DNA of 64,000 nucleotides from positions 119,490 to 183,489 of the forward strand of contig CAZOAZ010000004.1 in assembly GCA_964577955.1 (NCBI GenBank), written 5' to 3'. The translations under genes were made by a program, and so were the position numbers. Below, piece after piece: positions 8,497-15,461 of this stretch. The notes beneath the pieces were generated by a model, which searched no databases, had not been told where the DNA came from, and saw only the letters and a program-made list of their open reading frames with translations. Source of the DNA: CADEEX01 sp964577955. GTDB taxonomy: Bacteria; Acidobacteriota; Vicinamibacteria; Vicinamibacterales; CAVVIG01. The stretch's first letter is position 1. Every line of letters starts with the position of its first letter.

Positions 8497-9260
8497 GCCT
8501 CGGCCTCGTAGCGGACGACGAGCGCGGTGACGTTGTCGCGGCTGCCGGTGTCGAGCGCCGTTTCGACGAGCTCGCGCGCCGCGAGTTCCGGATCGGACTG
8601 CTCGGTGAGGATCCCTTTCATCGTGTCGTTGTCGAGCACCCCGTGCAGCCCGTCCGAGCAGAGCAACATGACGTCGCCGTGCTGCAGGTCGCGCTCGGTG
8701 AGGTGGACGTCGACCGAATCGCGCGCGCCGAGGGCGTTGGTGAGGACGTTGCGCATCGGGTGATGCGAGAGATCGGTCGTGCGGGCCTTGGGGTCGTGCG
8801 CGAGGATCGTCGCGGCCCACGAATCGTCTTCAGTGATCTGTTCGAGCGTGCCGCCGCGGAAGAGGTACAGGCGACTGTCGCCGACATGGCCGATTGCGAT
8901 GCGGGTGCCGTTGACCAGCAGCCCGACAATCGTGGTACCCATGCCACTGTAGTCGTCGTTGGTTTCGGCGGCGCGGAACACGCGGCGGTTGGCGAGGTGG
9001 ATCGCCGTTCTCAGCCGGTTGCCGTCGAACGACAAGTTGCCGTCGAGGCCGTACGGCCAGGAAAAGTCCGTGTCGGCATTCGATCGCTTGATGAACCCGG
9101 CCGTGGCTTCAATCGCCAACCGCGAGGCCACTTCGCCGGCGCCGTGACCGCCCATCCCATCTGCGACGGCAAACAGACGGATCTCGGAATCCGAGAGGAA
9201 CGAGTCCTCATTTGTCTTACGAATCCGTCCGACGTCGGACACAGCCGCAGCTCTAACCAT
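8493..9260 (-). CDS. PP2C-type protein phosphatase
   Basis: A 255-aa PPM/PP2C phosphatase of the Stp/PrpC type. The metal-binding motifs are present: RKTNEDS near residue 15, VADGMGGHGAGEVAS near 32-46, GDSRLYL in the middle, LLCSDGLHG, and SRDN near the C-terminus. It is the first gene of a six-gene operon with two Hanks kinases and an FHA protein, and presumably reverses their phosphorylation. Its ATG is at 9258-9260; an insertion element begins about 70 bp upstream. Confidence 0.95.
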   Translation of the reverse strand: MVRAAAVSDVGRIRKTNEDSFLSDSEIRLFAVADGMGGHGAGEVASRLAIEATAGFIKRSNADTDFSWPYGLDGNLSFDGNRLRTAIHLANRRVFRAAETNDDYSGMGTTIVGLLVNGTRIAIGHVGDSRLYLFRGGTLEQITEDDSWAATILAHDPKARTTDLSHHPMRNVLTNALGARDSVDVHLTERDLQHGDVMLLCSDGLHGVLDNDTMKGILTEQSDPELAARELVETALDTGSRDNVTALVVRYEAEA

Positions 9261-9295
9261 GCTTCGCGAGGATGTTTCGGGAGAGTAAAAACCTG

Positions 9296-9301
9296 ACTAT
9301 A
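9296..9301 (-). promoter_or_regulatory. Candidate -10 box of the phosphatase/kinase operon
   Basis: TATAGT on the minus strand, 35 bases before the PP2C start. The closest -35-like hexamer, TTGAGG (9317-9322), is only 15 bp away, and the position at 17 bp falls at the edge of the insertion-site palindrome beginning at 9324. The insertion may therefore have altered the native promoter. Confidence 0.4.
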
Positions 9302-9323
9302 TGGGCGAACAACTGACCTCAAC

Positions 9324-9343
9324 AATACTACCAAGGTAGTATT
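9324..9343. repeat. 20-bp palindrome spanning left element junction
   Basis: AATACTACCAAGGTAGTATT, palindromic except for the two central bases. The identical 20-mer, same orientation, lies at 11628-11647. If the 8-bp target duplication usual for IS1595-family elements is assumed, it is ACCAAGGT (9330-9337), and the last six bases (AGTATT) are the first bases of the element. Confidence 0.85.
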
Positions 9344-9361
9344 AATTTACATGACTCAGGT
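9338..9361. repeat. Left terminal inverted repeat of the element
   Basis: It starts AGTATTAATTTACATGAC and ends CAGGT. It pairs with the reverse complement of 11610-11633 with mismatches only at repeat positions 11, 14 and 19. Confidence 0.75.
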
Positions 9362-9401
9362 AATCGGCGGAGTTCTGGCGGAAAGCGTAAAGCAGCCGCG
9401 T

Positions 9402-9719
9402 TCAGTTGACGGATTTACTGGGGTTTTCAGCGACGACGCGATGCCCGTGCTGTTTGGCTTGGGGGCTTCCAGGGGCCGGTGGAAGAGGAGCCGAGTTCGC
9501 CAGGAGTTCATCGAACTTTTCGAGGCCCATGTCGGCGTACTTGCAGCGTTCTCGGACTTTGTTCTTCGCGATCGTGGCGTTCAAGTTGATTGGGATTGGT
9601 CGCCGATCGCCCTTCCACAGGACGATCTCGCTGACGGTCCAATGGCTACGAGGACGCCAGCCGTCCGCCCACAGAACGCGGGCAAGGTCTCTTCCAAGAA
9701 TCGAGCGCCAGTGTGGCAC
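9402..9719 (-). CDS. HicA-like putative toxin (element cargo)
   Basis: A 105-aa product with a GTG start at 9717-9719, 11 bp after the HicB-like stop. The order of features follows HicA mRNA interferases: 'GRDLARVLWADGWRPRSHW' (helix, then the loop with a histidine at residue 26), a short strand pair ('EIVLWKGDRRPIPINLN'), and 'KNKVRERCKYADMGLEKFDELL' resembling the C-terminal helix. The usual GSHH signature is RSHW here, so only one histidine is conserved and activity is uncertain. The order antitoxin-then-toxin and the place inside a mobile element support a toxin-antitoxin reading, but the match is remote. Confidence 0.5.
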   Translation of the reverse strand: MPHWRSILGRDLARVLWADGWRPRSHWTVSEIVLWKGDRRPIPINLNATIAKNKVRERCKYADMGLEKFDELLANSAPLPPAPGSPQAKQHGHRVVAENPSKSVN

Positions 9720-9730
9720 AGCGCCTAATT

Positions 9731-10135
9731 CTAACGCTCGGCGACTCCCAAGTTGGAAGCAATTTTCGACGGCGGAATCCCGATCCAGTCGTCCGTGTTT
9801 TCTTCGTTCTCAAGACGATCAATCACGGCGAAGACGGTCGCGGCTTCCGACAGGCCGACGCTCAACAGACGGTAGTCCTGGTTGCCAATCGCGAACGAGA
9901 CCGACGTGCCGGACTGCAAACAGTCATCGACCGTCGCCATAAAAAGCAGCTTGGCGTTCGCACAGGCTTCCTCGGGCGTGTCACCGCCAGCCGTCATCGT
10001 GTCTTCCATACCGATGCAGACCGCGCTGAAAACGCCCGGCTCGTCTTCTTCGATCAGGAAGTCAACGTGGAACAGATACGACTGCTTCTCGTGCAGTCCA
10101 CGAAGCGCCCACCACGATCGGGTTTCTTTTTCCAT
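9731..10135 (-). CDS. HicB-like putative antitoxin (element cargo)
   Basis: 134 aa from the ATG at 10133-10135, chosen because TGAGG lies 6-8 bases before it; an upstream start at 10171 would add 12 residues. The centre reads like the HicB degenerate RNase H-type fold: 'LFHVDFLIEEDEPGVFSAVCIGMEDTMTAGGDTPEEACANAKLLFMATVDDCLQSG', including the typical GDTPEEA turn. No DNA-binding HTH or ribbon-helix-helix is evident in the C-terminal 60 residues. It precedes the HicA-like gene by 11 bp. The alternative is an uncharacterised protein sharing only the HicB-like fold. Confidence 0.55.
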   Translation of the reverse strand: MEKETRSWWALRGLHEKQSYLFHVDFLIEEDEPGVFSAVCIGMEDTMTAGGDTPEEACANAKLLFMATVDDCLQSGTSVSFAIGNQDYRLLSVGLSEAATVFAVIDRLENEENTDDWIGIPPSKIASNLGVAER

Positions 10136-10200
10136 GATCCTCAAACCCTCCACGAAATTCTGGAAGGTCACACGTCAACTTACGGGTATGCCGGTCTTCC

Positions 10201-10232
10201 TCGTCGTGCTACGCCTCAGCGTAGCACGACGA
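10201..10232. terminator. 14-bp-stem hairpin inside the element
   Basis: A perfect inverted repeat: TCGTCGTGCTACGC, loop CTCA, then the exact complement. It lies between the 58-aa ORF and the HicB-like gene, both on the minus strand. No T-run follows on either side, so it may be a terminator without a U tract, an RNA processing site or a protein-binding site. The rest of 10233-10388 shows nothing I can name. Confidence 0.5.
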
Positions 10233-10388
10233 ACTACGCTGGTGTGGCCGTAAGCGAGGTCGAATACTATCATCGACCACCCTGTCCAGCAGGCCTACCC
10301 CCATCTGGGCAGGGTCGCCACCTAGACATATCGGTCCCAGGCAGCCATGGCGACCCCACAGAAGTGCACGGGGCATGCCGCTTTGGCT

Positions 10389-10565
10389 TCAGTCCCTGCG
10401 ACGTGATTGCTCCTCCCGCCAGGCCTTCTCCCGAGCATCGATTTCGCGCTTCGGGACGTTCAGGACTTTGGACGCCAGGCCAGAGAAACGGCCGTGTGGC
10501 GTTCGTTGCCGGTCCGTTGTGGAAACGTCATCTTCCTTCGGAGGGAACAGCTTGTCTCTCGGCAT
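10389..10565 (-). CDS. 58-aa small protein in the insertion element
   Basis: A hand-read ORF, ATG at 10563-10565 and TGA at 10389-10391. AAGGAG stands 5 bases before the ATG, one of the best ribosome-binding sites in the element. The protein is charged, starts MPRDKLFPPKEDD, continues GRFSGLASKVLNVPKREID and ends in an Arg-rich tail (EEQSRRRD). The last 35 residues could form a single amphipathic helix. It starts 54 bp after the transposase stop. I do not recognise a named family; a small antitoxin or accessory DNA-binding protein are possibilities. Confidence 0.65.
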   Translation of the reverse strand: MPRDKLFPPKEDDVSTTDRQRTPHGRFSGLASKVLNVPKREIDAREKAWREEQSRRRD

Positions 10566-10618
10566 TCGGTCTCCTTGGCCGGTTGGAACGTCCTCGGCGA
10601 AAGTACGGGGCCGAACGA

Positions 10619-11584
10619 TCAGGGACGCACATCGGCGGCAGTCAATTGGGTGAACGTCAGCCGCTTGCCGAAGATGGCAGCGGCAGTCAGGGCAAAACGG
10701 CCAGCGTCGGACAACTTGCGATTATTGAATCGAAACGCCTGCTCATCCAGATAGCGGAACAGGTGGAACGGCTCAACGCTGACGTAGGTTCCGCGAATCG
10801 TGCGCTTCAGCAGCGACCAAAAGTTTTCGAGGCCGTTGGTGTGGACGTTCCCCTCGACGTACTTGTTGGCGTGGTCGATCATCTCGTGGAAGAACTGCTC
10901 GGGCATCTTCTCGTAAGAGGGCAGCGCATCGGTATAGATGCGGGTCAGCGGCTCCACGTTCTGCTCAATATGGGGCAGCAGTTCACGACGGCGGGAAGTC
11001 TTGACGACGCGCAGCTTGACGCGCGACGGAGCGATTTCGCTGGTTCGTTCCAACATGCCGAGGACCGCAGCCTTACCGGCCCATGCGCCGCGCTTGTTGG
11101 CGATGACGCGCTCGCGCTTCTCAGGGTGCATGTTGCGAGCCTTGCCGCCAATGTAGGTTTCATCGACCTCGACGCGGCCGGACAGCTTGCCGCCGTCCTC
11201 GTCCTGCATGGCGAGCCGGATACGGTGGAGCATGAACCACGCCGATTTCTGGGTCACGCCGATGGCGCGGGCGAGTTCGTAGCTGCTGATCCCGTTCTTG
11301 GCGTTCGGAATCAGCCACATGGCAAGCAGCCACTTGTCGAGGCCGATGGCGCTGTCCTCCATGATGCTGCCCACCTTGGCCGAGAACTGGCGCTTGGGGT
11401 GCTTCTCGGAGCACTCCCAGATCCGGCGAGCCTTGATGAAGGACACCTTCTCGGAGCCGCAGGTGGGGCACTTCACGACACCATCCGGCCAGCGGAATTT
11501 GACGACTTCCGCGAGGCAGGTTTCGGGGTCGGAAAAGTAGATGGCGGCTTGCTGGAGGGTCTTGGGCGCGGCCTTGGTTGCCAT
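10619..11584 (-). CDS. IS1595-family transposase
   Basis: A 321-aa DDE-type transposase of the IS1595/ISXO2-like group. It has an N-terminal zinc ribbon (CPTC at 39-42 and a further Cys at 58), a helix-turn-helix-like stretch ('GISSYELARAIGVTQKSAWFMLHRIR'), and catalytic motifs VDETYIGGK (D141), YTDALPSY (D219) and HTNGLENFWSLLKR (N250 to K260). The reading frame is intact. Its ATG lies 49 bp inside the right end of the element, and the product should act on the AGTATTAATT-type terminal repeats. Confidence 0.93.
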   Translation of the reverse strand: MATKAAPKTLQQAAIYFSDPETCLAEVVKFRWPDGVVKCPTCGSEKVSFIKARRIWECSEKHPKRQFSAKVGSIMEDSAIGLDKWLLAMWLIPNAKNGISSYELARAIGVTQKSAWFMLHRIRLAMQDEDGGKLSGRVEVDETYIGGKARNMHPEKRERVIANKRGAWAGKAAVLGMLERTSEIAPSRVKLRVVKTSRRRELLPHIEQNVEPLTRIYTDALPSYEKMPEQFFHEMIDHANKYVEGNVHTNGLENFWSLLKRTIRGTYVSVEPFHLFRYLDEQAFRFNNRKLSDAGRFALTAAAIFGKRLTFTQLTAADVRP

Positions 11585-11609
11585 GCCCTGAAGTTTAGAG
11601 AATTAGGTC

Positions 11610-11633
11610 ACCTGTGTCAAGTCAATTAATACT
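11610..11633. repeat. Right terminal inverted repeat of the element
   Basis: On the minus strand it starts AGTATTAATTGACTTGAC and ends CAGGT, matching the left repeat at 21 of 24 positions. The transposase promoter must lie here or in the 25 bases between it and the gene. Confidence 0.75.
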
Positions 11634-11647
11634 ACCAAGGTAGTATT
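11628..11647. repeat. 20-bp palindrome spanning right element junction
   Basis: Identical to 9324-9343 (AATACTACCAAGGTAGTATT). It contains the right copy of the 8-bp duplication ACCAAGGT (11634-11641). The outer AGTATT (11642-11647) would belong to the original target. Confidence 0.85.
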
Positions 11648-11750
11648 TCCGAAAGTTTGGAGACTACGTAGGCAAGACTGACAATCGGCGTCCTCAGACC
11701 ATCCGTTCAAGAAAACGTTTTCAGGCGGAAATACGCACGAAATCTTTGGG

Positions 11751-11792
11751 TTCCGGGTTCCGGGTTCCGGGTGCCGGGTGCCGGGTGCCGGG
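11751..11792. repeat. Degenerate 7-bp tandem array (6 units)
   Basis: Three units TTCCGGG followed by three units TGCCGGG, with no interruption. The array lies just downstream of the stop of the TIGR03435 gene (11803). The same 7-bp pattern, consensus about TKCYRGG, recurs at 13144-13192 and, inverted, at 61220-61289. Confidence 0.85.
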
Positions 11793-11802
11793 GTCCGACG
11801 GA

Positions 11803-12597
11803 CTAGTCGGGAGTGGGACGTTCAGCCTGATCGATGAACACGACCTCGACCTGAGCCGGCCGGACGACCAGCTTCAGCCCAAGCTGCTCTTGGACAGCGG
11901 TGTAAATCGACGTGCGGTCTTCGGGGTTCGGTTTCGGGTCCGATCCCGGCAGGCGGTTCTGGGGCAGCCATTTCAGCGTGACGTCGAAGAGGCCGCTCAG
12001 CCCCGTGTTGTCGACCACCAGCGCCTGGACCGCTGGCGACAACCCGCGCGCAACCAGCACGTCGATCGTGCCGGCCCGCATCTGAAACTCACCGGCTGGC
12101 GTGGGATCGACGACTCCGCAGGGCGAGGCGAGGCTCGTGCAGTCGGCGTTCGACCTCCGCAGCCCATGCCCGGGCCTTCCGTTCTGCGCCGCGAGTTCCA
12201 ATGAATAGGCGGGCACCGTTCGCGTTTCAACGTGAAGTTGGAGCGTGAAGCGATCGCGGAGCAGCGAACGCAACATGAGCCGTTTCTCCGCCGCGGTCGC
12301 GGGCCCGCTCGATCGCGCCACGACATCGAATCGTTCGGTCCGTACCCACGCGGGCCCGAACACCTGCGGATCCTTCAAGCCGTACGCGGTCGCGACCAGC
12401 GCGCCGAGCGGCATGTTGCGCCACGATGCGCTGTCGGTCCCCTCGGGAACCTGCACGATTGGACCGTCTTTCGATCGCGACGTCTTGACCGATGCGACCT
12501 CGAAGGTGGGGAGTGTCGGCTGAGCGGCGGCGTGCAGAGTGACAGCTAGGAAGGGCAGGAGGGGCAGGCAGGGCAGGCAACGACGACTGCGGGTCAC
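11803..12597 (-). CDS. TIGR03435 family exported protein
   Basis: 264 aa with a GTG start at 12595-12597 that overlaps the stop of the LuxR-type gene (GTGA). A signal peptide of unusual composition (MTRSRRCLPCLPLLPFLAVTLHAAAQ) is followed by the hallmark 'PTFEVASVKTSRSKDG'. Later come 'NMPLGALVATAYGLKDPQV', 'RFDVVARSSGPATAAEKRLMLRSLLRDRF', 'VDNTGLSGLFDVTLKW' and 'QEQLGLKLVVRPAQVEVVFIDQAERPTPD'. This family is abundant in Acidobacteriota, often in many copies and beside regulators; its function is unknown. Translation is probably coupled to the upstream regulator. Confidence 0.93.
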   Translation of the reverse strand: MTRSRRCLPCLPLLPFLAVTLHAAAQPTLPTFEVASVKTSRSKDGPIVQVPEGTDSASWRNMPLGALVATAYGLKDPQVFGPAWVRTERFDVVARSSGPATAAEKRLMLRSLLRDRFTLQLHVETRTVPAYSLELAAQNGRPGHGLRRSNADCTSLASPCGVVDPTPAGEFQMRAGTIDVLVARGLSPAVQALVVDNTGLSGLFDVTLKWLPQNRLPGSDPKPNPEDRTSIYTAVQEQLGLKLVVRPAQVEVVFIDQAERPTPD

Positions 12598-13112
12598 GCG
12601 ATCCTCGAGACGAGTTGCGTCCTCGTATCGACGCCGACTTTATCGAACACATGCGTCAGGTGTTTCTTGATGGTCGTCGCCGTGGTGCCGAGTGTGTTCG
12701 CGATGTCGCGATTGCGATAGCCGAGCAGGACGAGCTCGACGACTTCCGCTTCGCGTTTGGAGAGGCGGTACCGTGTGCGGAAGGCGCCCATCGACGTGCC
12801 CAGCTCGCGCACGCTGACCGCGACATCCTGTCCCGTCGCGTCCAGCGGAATCACGTGCAGGTAGAACGGCTCGCCGCGCTGGCCGGTCAGAAGGCTCACG
12901 CTCGTCGCCGACTTCTTCTTCTCGTCCAGGCTGCCCAGGTGATCGCGCAGCAGCACCGTCAGCTCTGAGCGGTATTTCGCTCTCAGCCGCTCCTGCAGGT
13001 GCTGCGCGGCGGTGTTCGCGTAGATCAGTTGATGATGCCGGAAGACCAGGACCGCCAGCGCCAACGAGTCCACGATCGCCTCATATCGGATCCGCGGCGG
13101 GCGAGTGCTCAC
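12594..13112 (-). CDS. LuxR-type transcriptional regulator
   Basis: 172 aa, GTG start at 13110-13112. The N-terminal ~100 residues resemble a PAS-like sensor ('AIVDSLALAVLVFRHHQLIYANTAAQHLQERL'). The C-terminal part is a LuxR/GerE helix-turn-helix: 'YRLSKREAEVVELVLLGYRNRDIANTLGTTATTIKKHLTHVFDKVGV'. There is no receiver domain, so it is not a standard two-component regulator. The overlap with the TIGR03435 gene suggests the two act together. Confidence 0.88.
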   Translation of the reverse strand: MSTRPPRIRYEAIVDSLALAVLVFRHHQLIYANTAAQHLQERLRAKYRSELTVLLRDHLGSLDEKKKSATSVSLLTGQRGEPFYLHVIPLDATGQDVAVSVRELGTSMGAFRTRYRLSKREAEVVELVLLGYRNRDIANTLGTTATTIKKHLTHVFDKVGVDTRTQLVSRIA

Positions 13113-13143
13113 GGTTCGATCATACCGCTCGCGCTCGCGCGGG

Positions 13144-13192
13144 TTCTAGGTGCCAGGTTCTAGGTGCTAGGTGCGGGTTCTCGGTTCAAGGT
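13144..13192. repeat. Degenerate 7-bp tandem array (7 units)
   Basis: Units TTCTAGG, TGCCAGG, TTCTAGG, TGCTAGG, TGCGGGT, TCTCGGT and TCAAGGT. It fills most of the gap between the LuxR-type gene start and the stop of the DUF5916 gene at 13196. Confidence 0.85.
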
Positions 13193-13195
13193 GCG

Positions 13196-15409
13196 TCAGA
13201 AGCGGTGTGTGTAGAGAACTTTCGACGCGATGCGGCGGTCCATCGTCGCGAAACGATCCGCGATCGGGTCTTCCTGCCAGTTGTGCGTGTAGACCACGTA
13301 GATGTCGCTGCCGGGGCGCATGATCCAGCGGAAGCGGGATTGCCAACCGAGCACGGTGCTGACCGTGTCGTACTGGATGTTGTTGACGAGGGCGATCCAG
13401 GGGCTGAACTGGGTTTCGCCGATGAGACGGTAGAGACGGGTTTCGACGCGTCCCTCCGGCAAATCGATGCTGTTCCATTCGCTCGTCGAGTAGACGATGA
13501 GGCCCGGACGCGCGCGCAACGTCAGGTTGGCGACGACGGTGCGGCGCGTGCCGCCGTAGAAGTTGCCCACTTCGTAGCTGCCGCCGAGCGCGAGCACGCG
13601 GCGGTTGGCGGTCTGTCCGCGCAGCGTGAACCGTGAGTACGCGTAGTCGCCGCCGGCCGCGATGGTCACGTCGCGGCTGATATCGAAATCGTCGTCGAGG
13701 TGTTCATCCGTGTGGGTGACGAGCAGCGCGAAGTTGTCGCCTGAGTGGAACTGCATGTCGAGCATCTTGAACTCGACGCCGCGCTCGAGCAGACCGTTGT
13801 CGAGATCGGTCTGCAGGTCGGCGGTGAGCCCGAACGCGTACCGCCGGATGTAGCGATGCCCCCGCGGCCTAGGGCCGTACTCGATGCCCGGCTGATAGCG
13901 GCGGTAGCCGCGACGGGTGACGAAACCCATCCCCGGGTCGAAGTCCGCTCCGACCTGGCGCGTGAAGAACTGCATCGACAGCGGGTCGTTTGGCAGCACG
14001 ACGCTGCCGCCGAATGAACTGTCGGCGTCACCGCTGGGATTCGATGCGGTGAGGAAGTACGCGGTGGTCTCGAGATTCTGATTGCCGAGAAAGGCGGAAG
14101 TGGCGAGCCGCATGTCGGCGCCAGCCGTCTGTCGCGCTTCGCCAAGCCCTGGCGTGCCGCGCCGGGTGTAAATGCCGCCGACGTAGGACTGGGCGAGCAC
14201 GCGCCGCCGGACGCGGGCGACGGTGAAGTCTTCGCCGTCGACGCCGGGATCATCACCGGTGCGGACGTGGAGGAGCCCGAGATCCTGAGCCCCGGCCTGC
14301 CCAGTCAGTTTGCCGCCGGCGATGATCGTCTGCGGCGTGCCCGCCGCGGTCAGACCGACGCGCCGACTGAAGAACGGATTGACGATCAGATCGCCGTTCG
14401 ACGGGCTGCCAAACGCGAAGAACGGCGCACCATCGAGGAAGAAGTCGCGTTTCTCGGGGAAGAACAGCGAGAAGCGGGTCAGGTTCACCTGGCGCTGATC
14501 CACTTCGGTTTGCGCGAAGTCGGTGTTGAGCGTCAGCACGCCGCGCAGTCCGGGCGTCGGGTTGTAGAAGACGTCGAGGCCGCCGGTTCGTGTCGTGTCG
14601 AAATCGGGCGAGCTCCGTCCCGGCGAGGCCTCGCTGGACACGAGGCCGTAGGGCTTCACGTCGAGTCCCAGTCCCTGGCTGACGTCGCGGATGCCGGTGA
14701 CGACGCCGGCGTTGGTCATGCGGCGGAGGCCCTGATTGCGCGCCCAGCCGGTCCAGATGCTGTCCTCGTTCTTGCGGCGCACGGTGCGCTGGAAGTTGAT
14801 GCCCCAGGCGTCGTGATCGGGATCGAAGTTGAGCGAGCGGAACGGCAGTTCGATTTCGATCGTCCAGCCAATCTCGCTATGGCGCACTCGCGCGTTCCAG
14901 ATGCCGTCCCACTGCCGGTTGTCGACACCACCGCCCATGAGCGAGTCGCCCATGAGGCCCGAAGGATTCATTTCGAAGAAGTAGCCGGACTGCGAGTCGA
15001 GGAACGTGTCAATCGTCCACATGAACCGGTCGTCGGCGGGGAGGAACTCGTCGCGGCGCCGCTGATAGCCGAGCCACTTCTCGGGCTCCGAGTCGTAGCA
15101 GGTGACGCCGAGGTAAAGCGCGTCACGCGTCAGGACGACGCGCACTTCGGTCGGTTCGCTGGCGGCCCGCCCGTTCACCGGATCGATCTGGGTGAAGTCC
15201 TTGGCTGGATCGGCGCGCTGCCAGACACCCTCATCCAGCACGCCGTCGAGCGTGATCTTTTCAGTGTCCGCCAGACGCACCGCGGCCACGGCCTTGCGGT
15301 TTTCAATCGGCGTCTGGGCGGCGACCGGCGGCGAATACAGGAAGAGGGCCCCGAGGACGACGGCCATAGCAGCCGCACGTCCGCGGACTTCGTATAAAGA
15401 GACGCTCAA
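13196..15409 (-). CDS. CBM9-like / DUF5916 outer-membrane protein
   Basis: 737 aa. The N-terminal ~200 residues after the signal peptide match the carbohydrate-binding family 9-like fold ('ITLDGVLDEGVWQRADPAKDF...LYLGVTCYDSEP'). The remainder, with many alternating strands and a terminal aromatic residue (VLYTHRF), fits a DUF5916 outer-membrane barrel. The start used is TTG at 15407-15409, which gives the signal peptide a charged n-region (RGR); an ATG at 15365-15367 is the alternative (MAVVLGALF). These proteins are common in Acidobacteriota and Bacteroidota; the substrate is unknown. The divergent hydrolase gene starts 52 bp away. Confidence 0.88.
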   Translation of the reverse strand: MSVSLYEVRGRAAAMAVVLGALFLYSPPVAAQTPIENRKAVAAVRLADTEKITLDGVLDEGVWQRADPAKDFTQIDPVNGRAASEPTEVRVVLTRDALYLGVTCYDSEPEKWLGYQRRRDEFLPADDRFMWTIDTFLDSQSGYFFEMNPSGLMGDSLMGGGVDNRQWDGIWNARVRHSEIGWTIEIELPFRSLNFDPDHDAWGINFQRTVRRKNEDSIWTGWARNQGLRRMTNAGVVTGIRDVSQGLGLDVKPYGLVSSEASPGRSSPDFDTTRTGGLDVFYNPTPGLRGVLTLNTDFAQTEVDQRQVNLTRFSLFFPEKRDFFLDGAPFFAFGSPSNGDLIVNPFFSRRVGLTAAGTPQTIIAGGKLTGQAGAQDLGLLHVRTGDDPGVDGEDFTVARVRRRVLAQSYVGGIYTRRGTPGLGEARQTAGADMRLATSAFLGNQNLETTAYFLTASNPSGDADSSFGGSVVLPNDPLSMQFFTRQVGADFDPGMGFVTRRGYRRYQPGIEYGPRPRGHRYIRRYAFGLTADLQTDLDNGLLERGVEFKMLDMQFHSGDNFALLVTHTDEHLDDDFDISRDVTIAAGGDYAYSRFTLRGQTANRRVLALGGSYEVGNFYGGTRRTVVANLTLRARPGLIVYSTSEWNSIDLPEGRVETRLYRLIGETQFSPWIALVNNIQYDTVSTVLGWQSRFRWIMRPGSDIYVVYTHNWQEDPIADRFATMDRRIASKVLYTHRF

Positions 15410-15461
15410 GATAGCCCGCGCATCTTCGCACGATTTGGCCAGCCCTGCTAAAGTCGCAAGG

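Larger units (their letters stand above)
9338..11633. mobile_element. IS1595-like insertion element with cargo genes
   Basis: The 2.3-kb element ends in 24-bp inverted repeats (9338-9361 and 11610-11633) that match at 21 of 24 positions; both begin AGTATTAATT. It is flanked by 8-bp direct repeats ACCAAGGT (9330-9337 and 11634-11641), the duplication length known for the IS1595 family. All four genes run on the minus strand: transposase, a 58-aa ORF, and a HicB/HicA-like pair. Base composition looks lower in GC than the flanking genes, in line with a recent arrival. The intact ends and intact transposase suggest the element may still be functional. Confidence 0.85.

Noticed and set aside
9713..11629. 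A plus-strand open frame of 638 codons across the insertion element
   Set aside because: It is antisense to the intact transposase, the small ORF and the HicB-like gene, and its protein has no recognisable domain.
11751..11792. Short tandem repeats read as a CRISPR array
   Set aside because: Units are 7 bp with no spacers; no cas gene is in the window.
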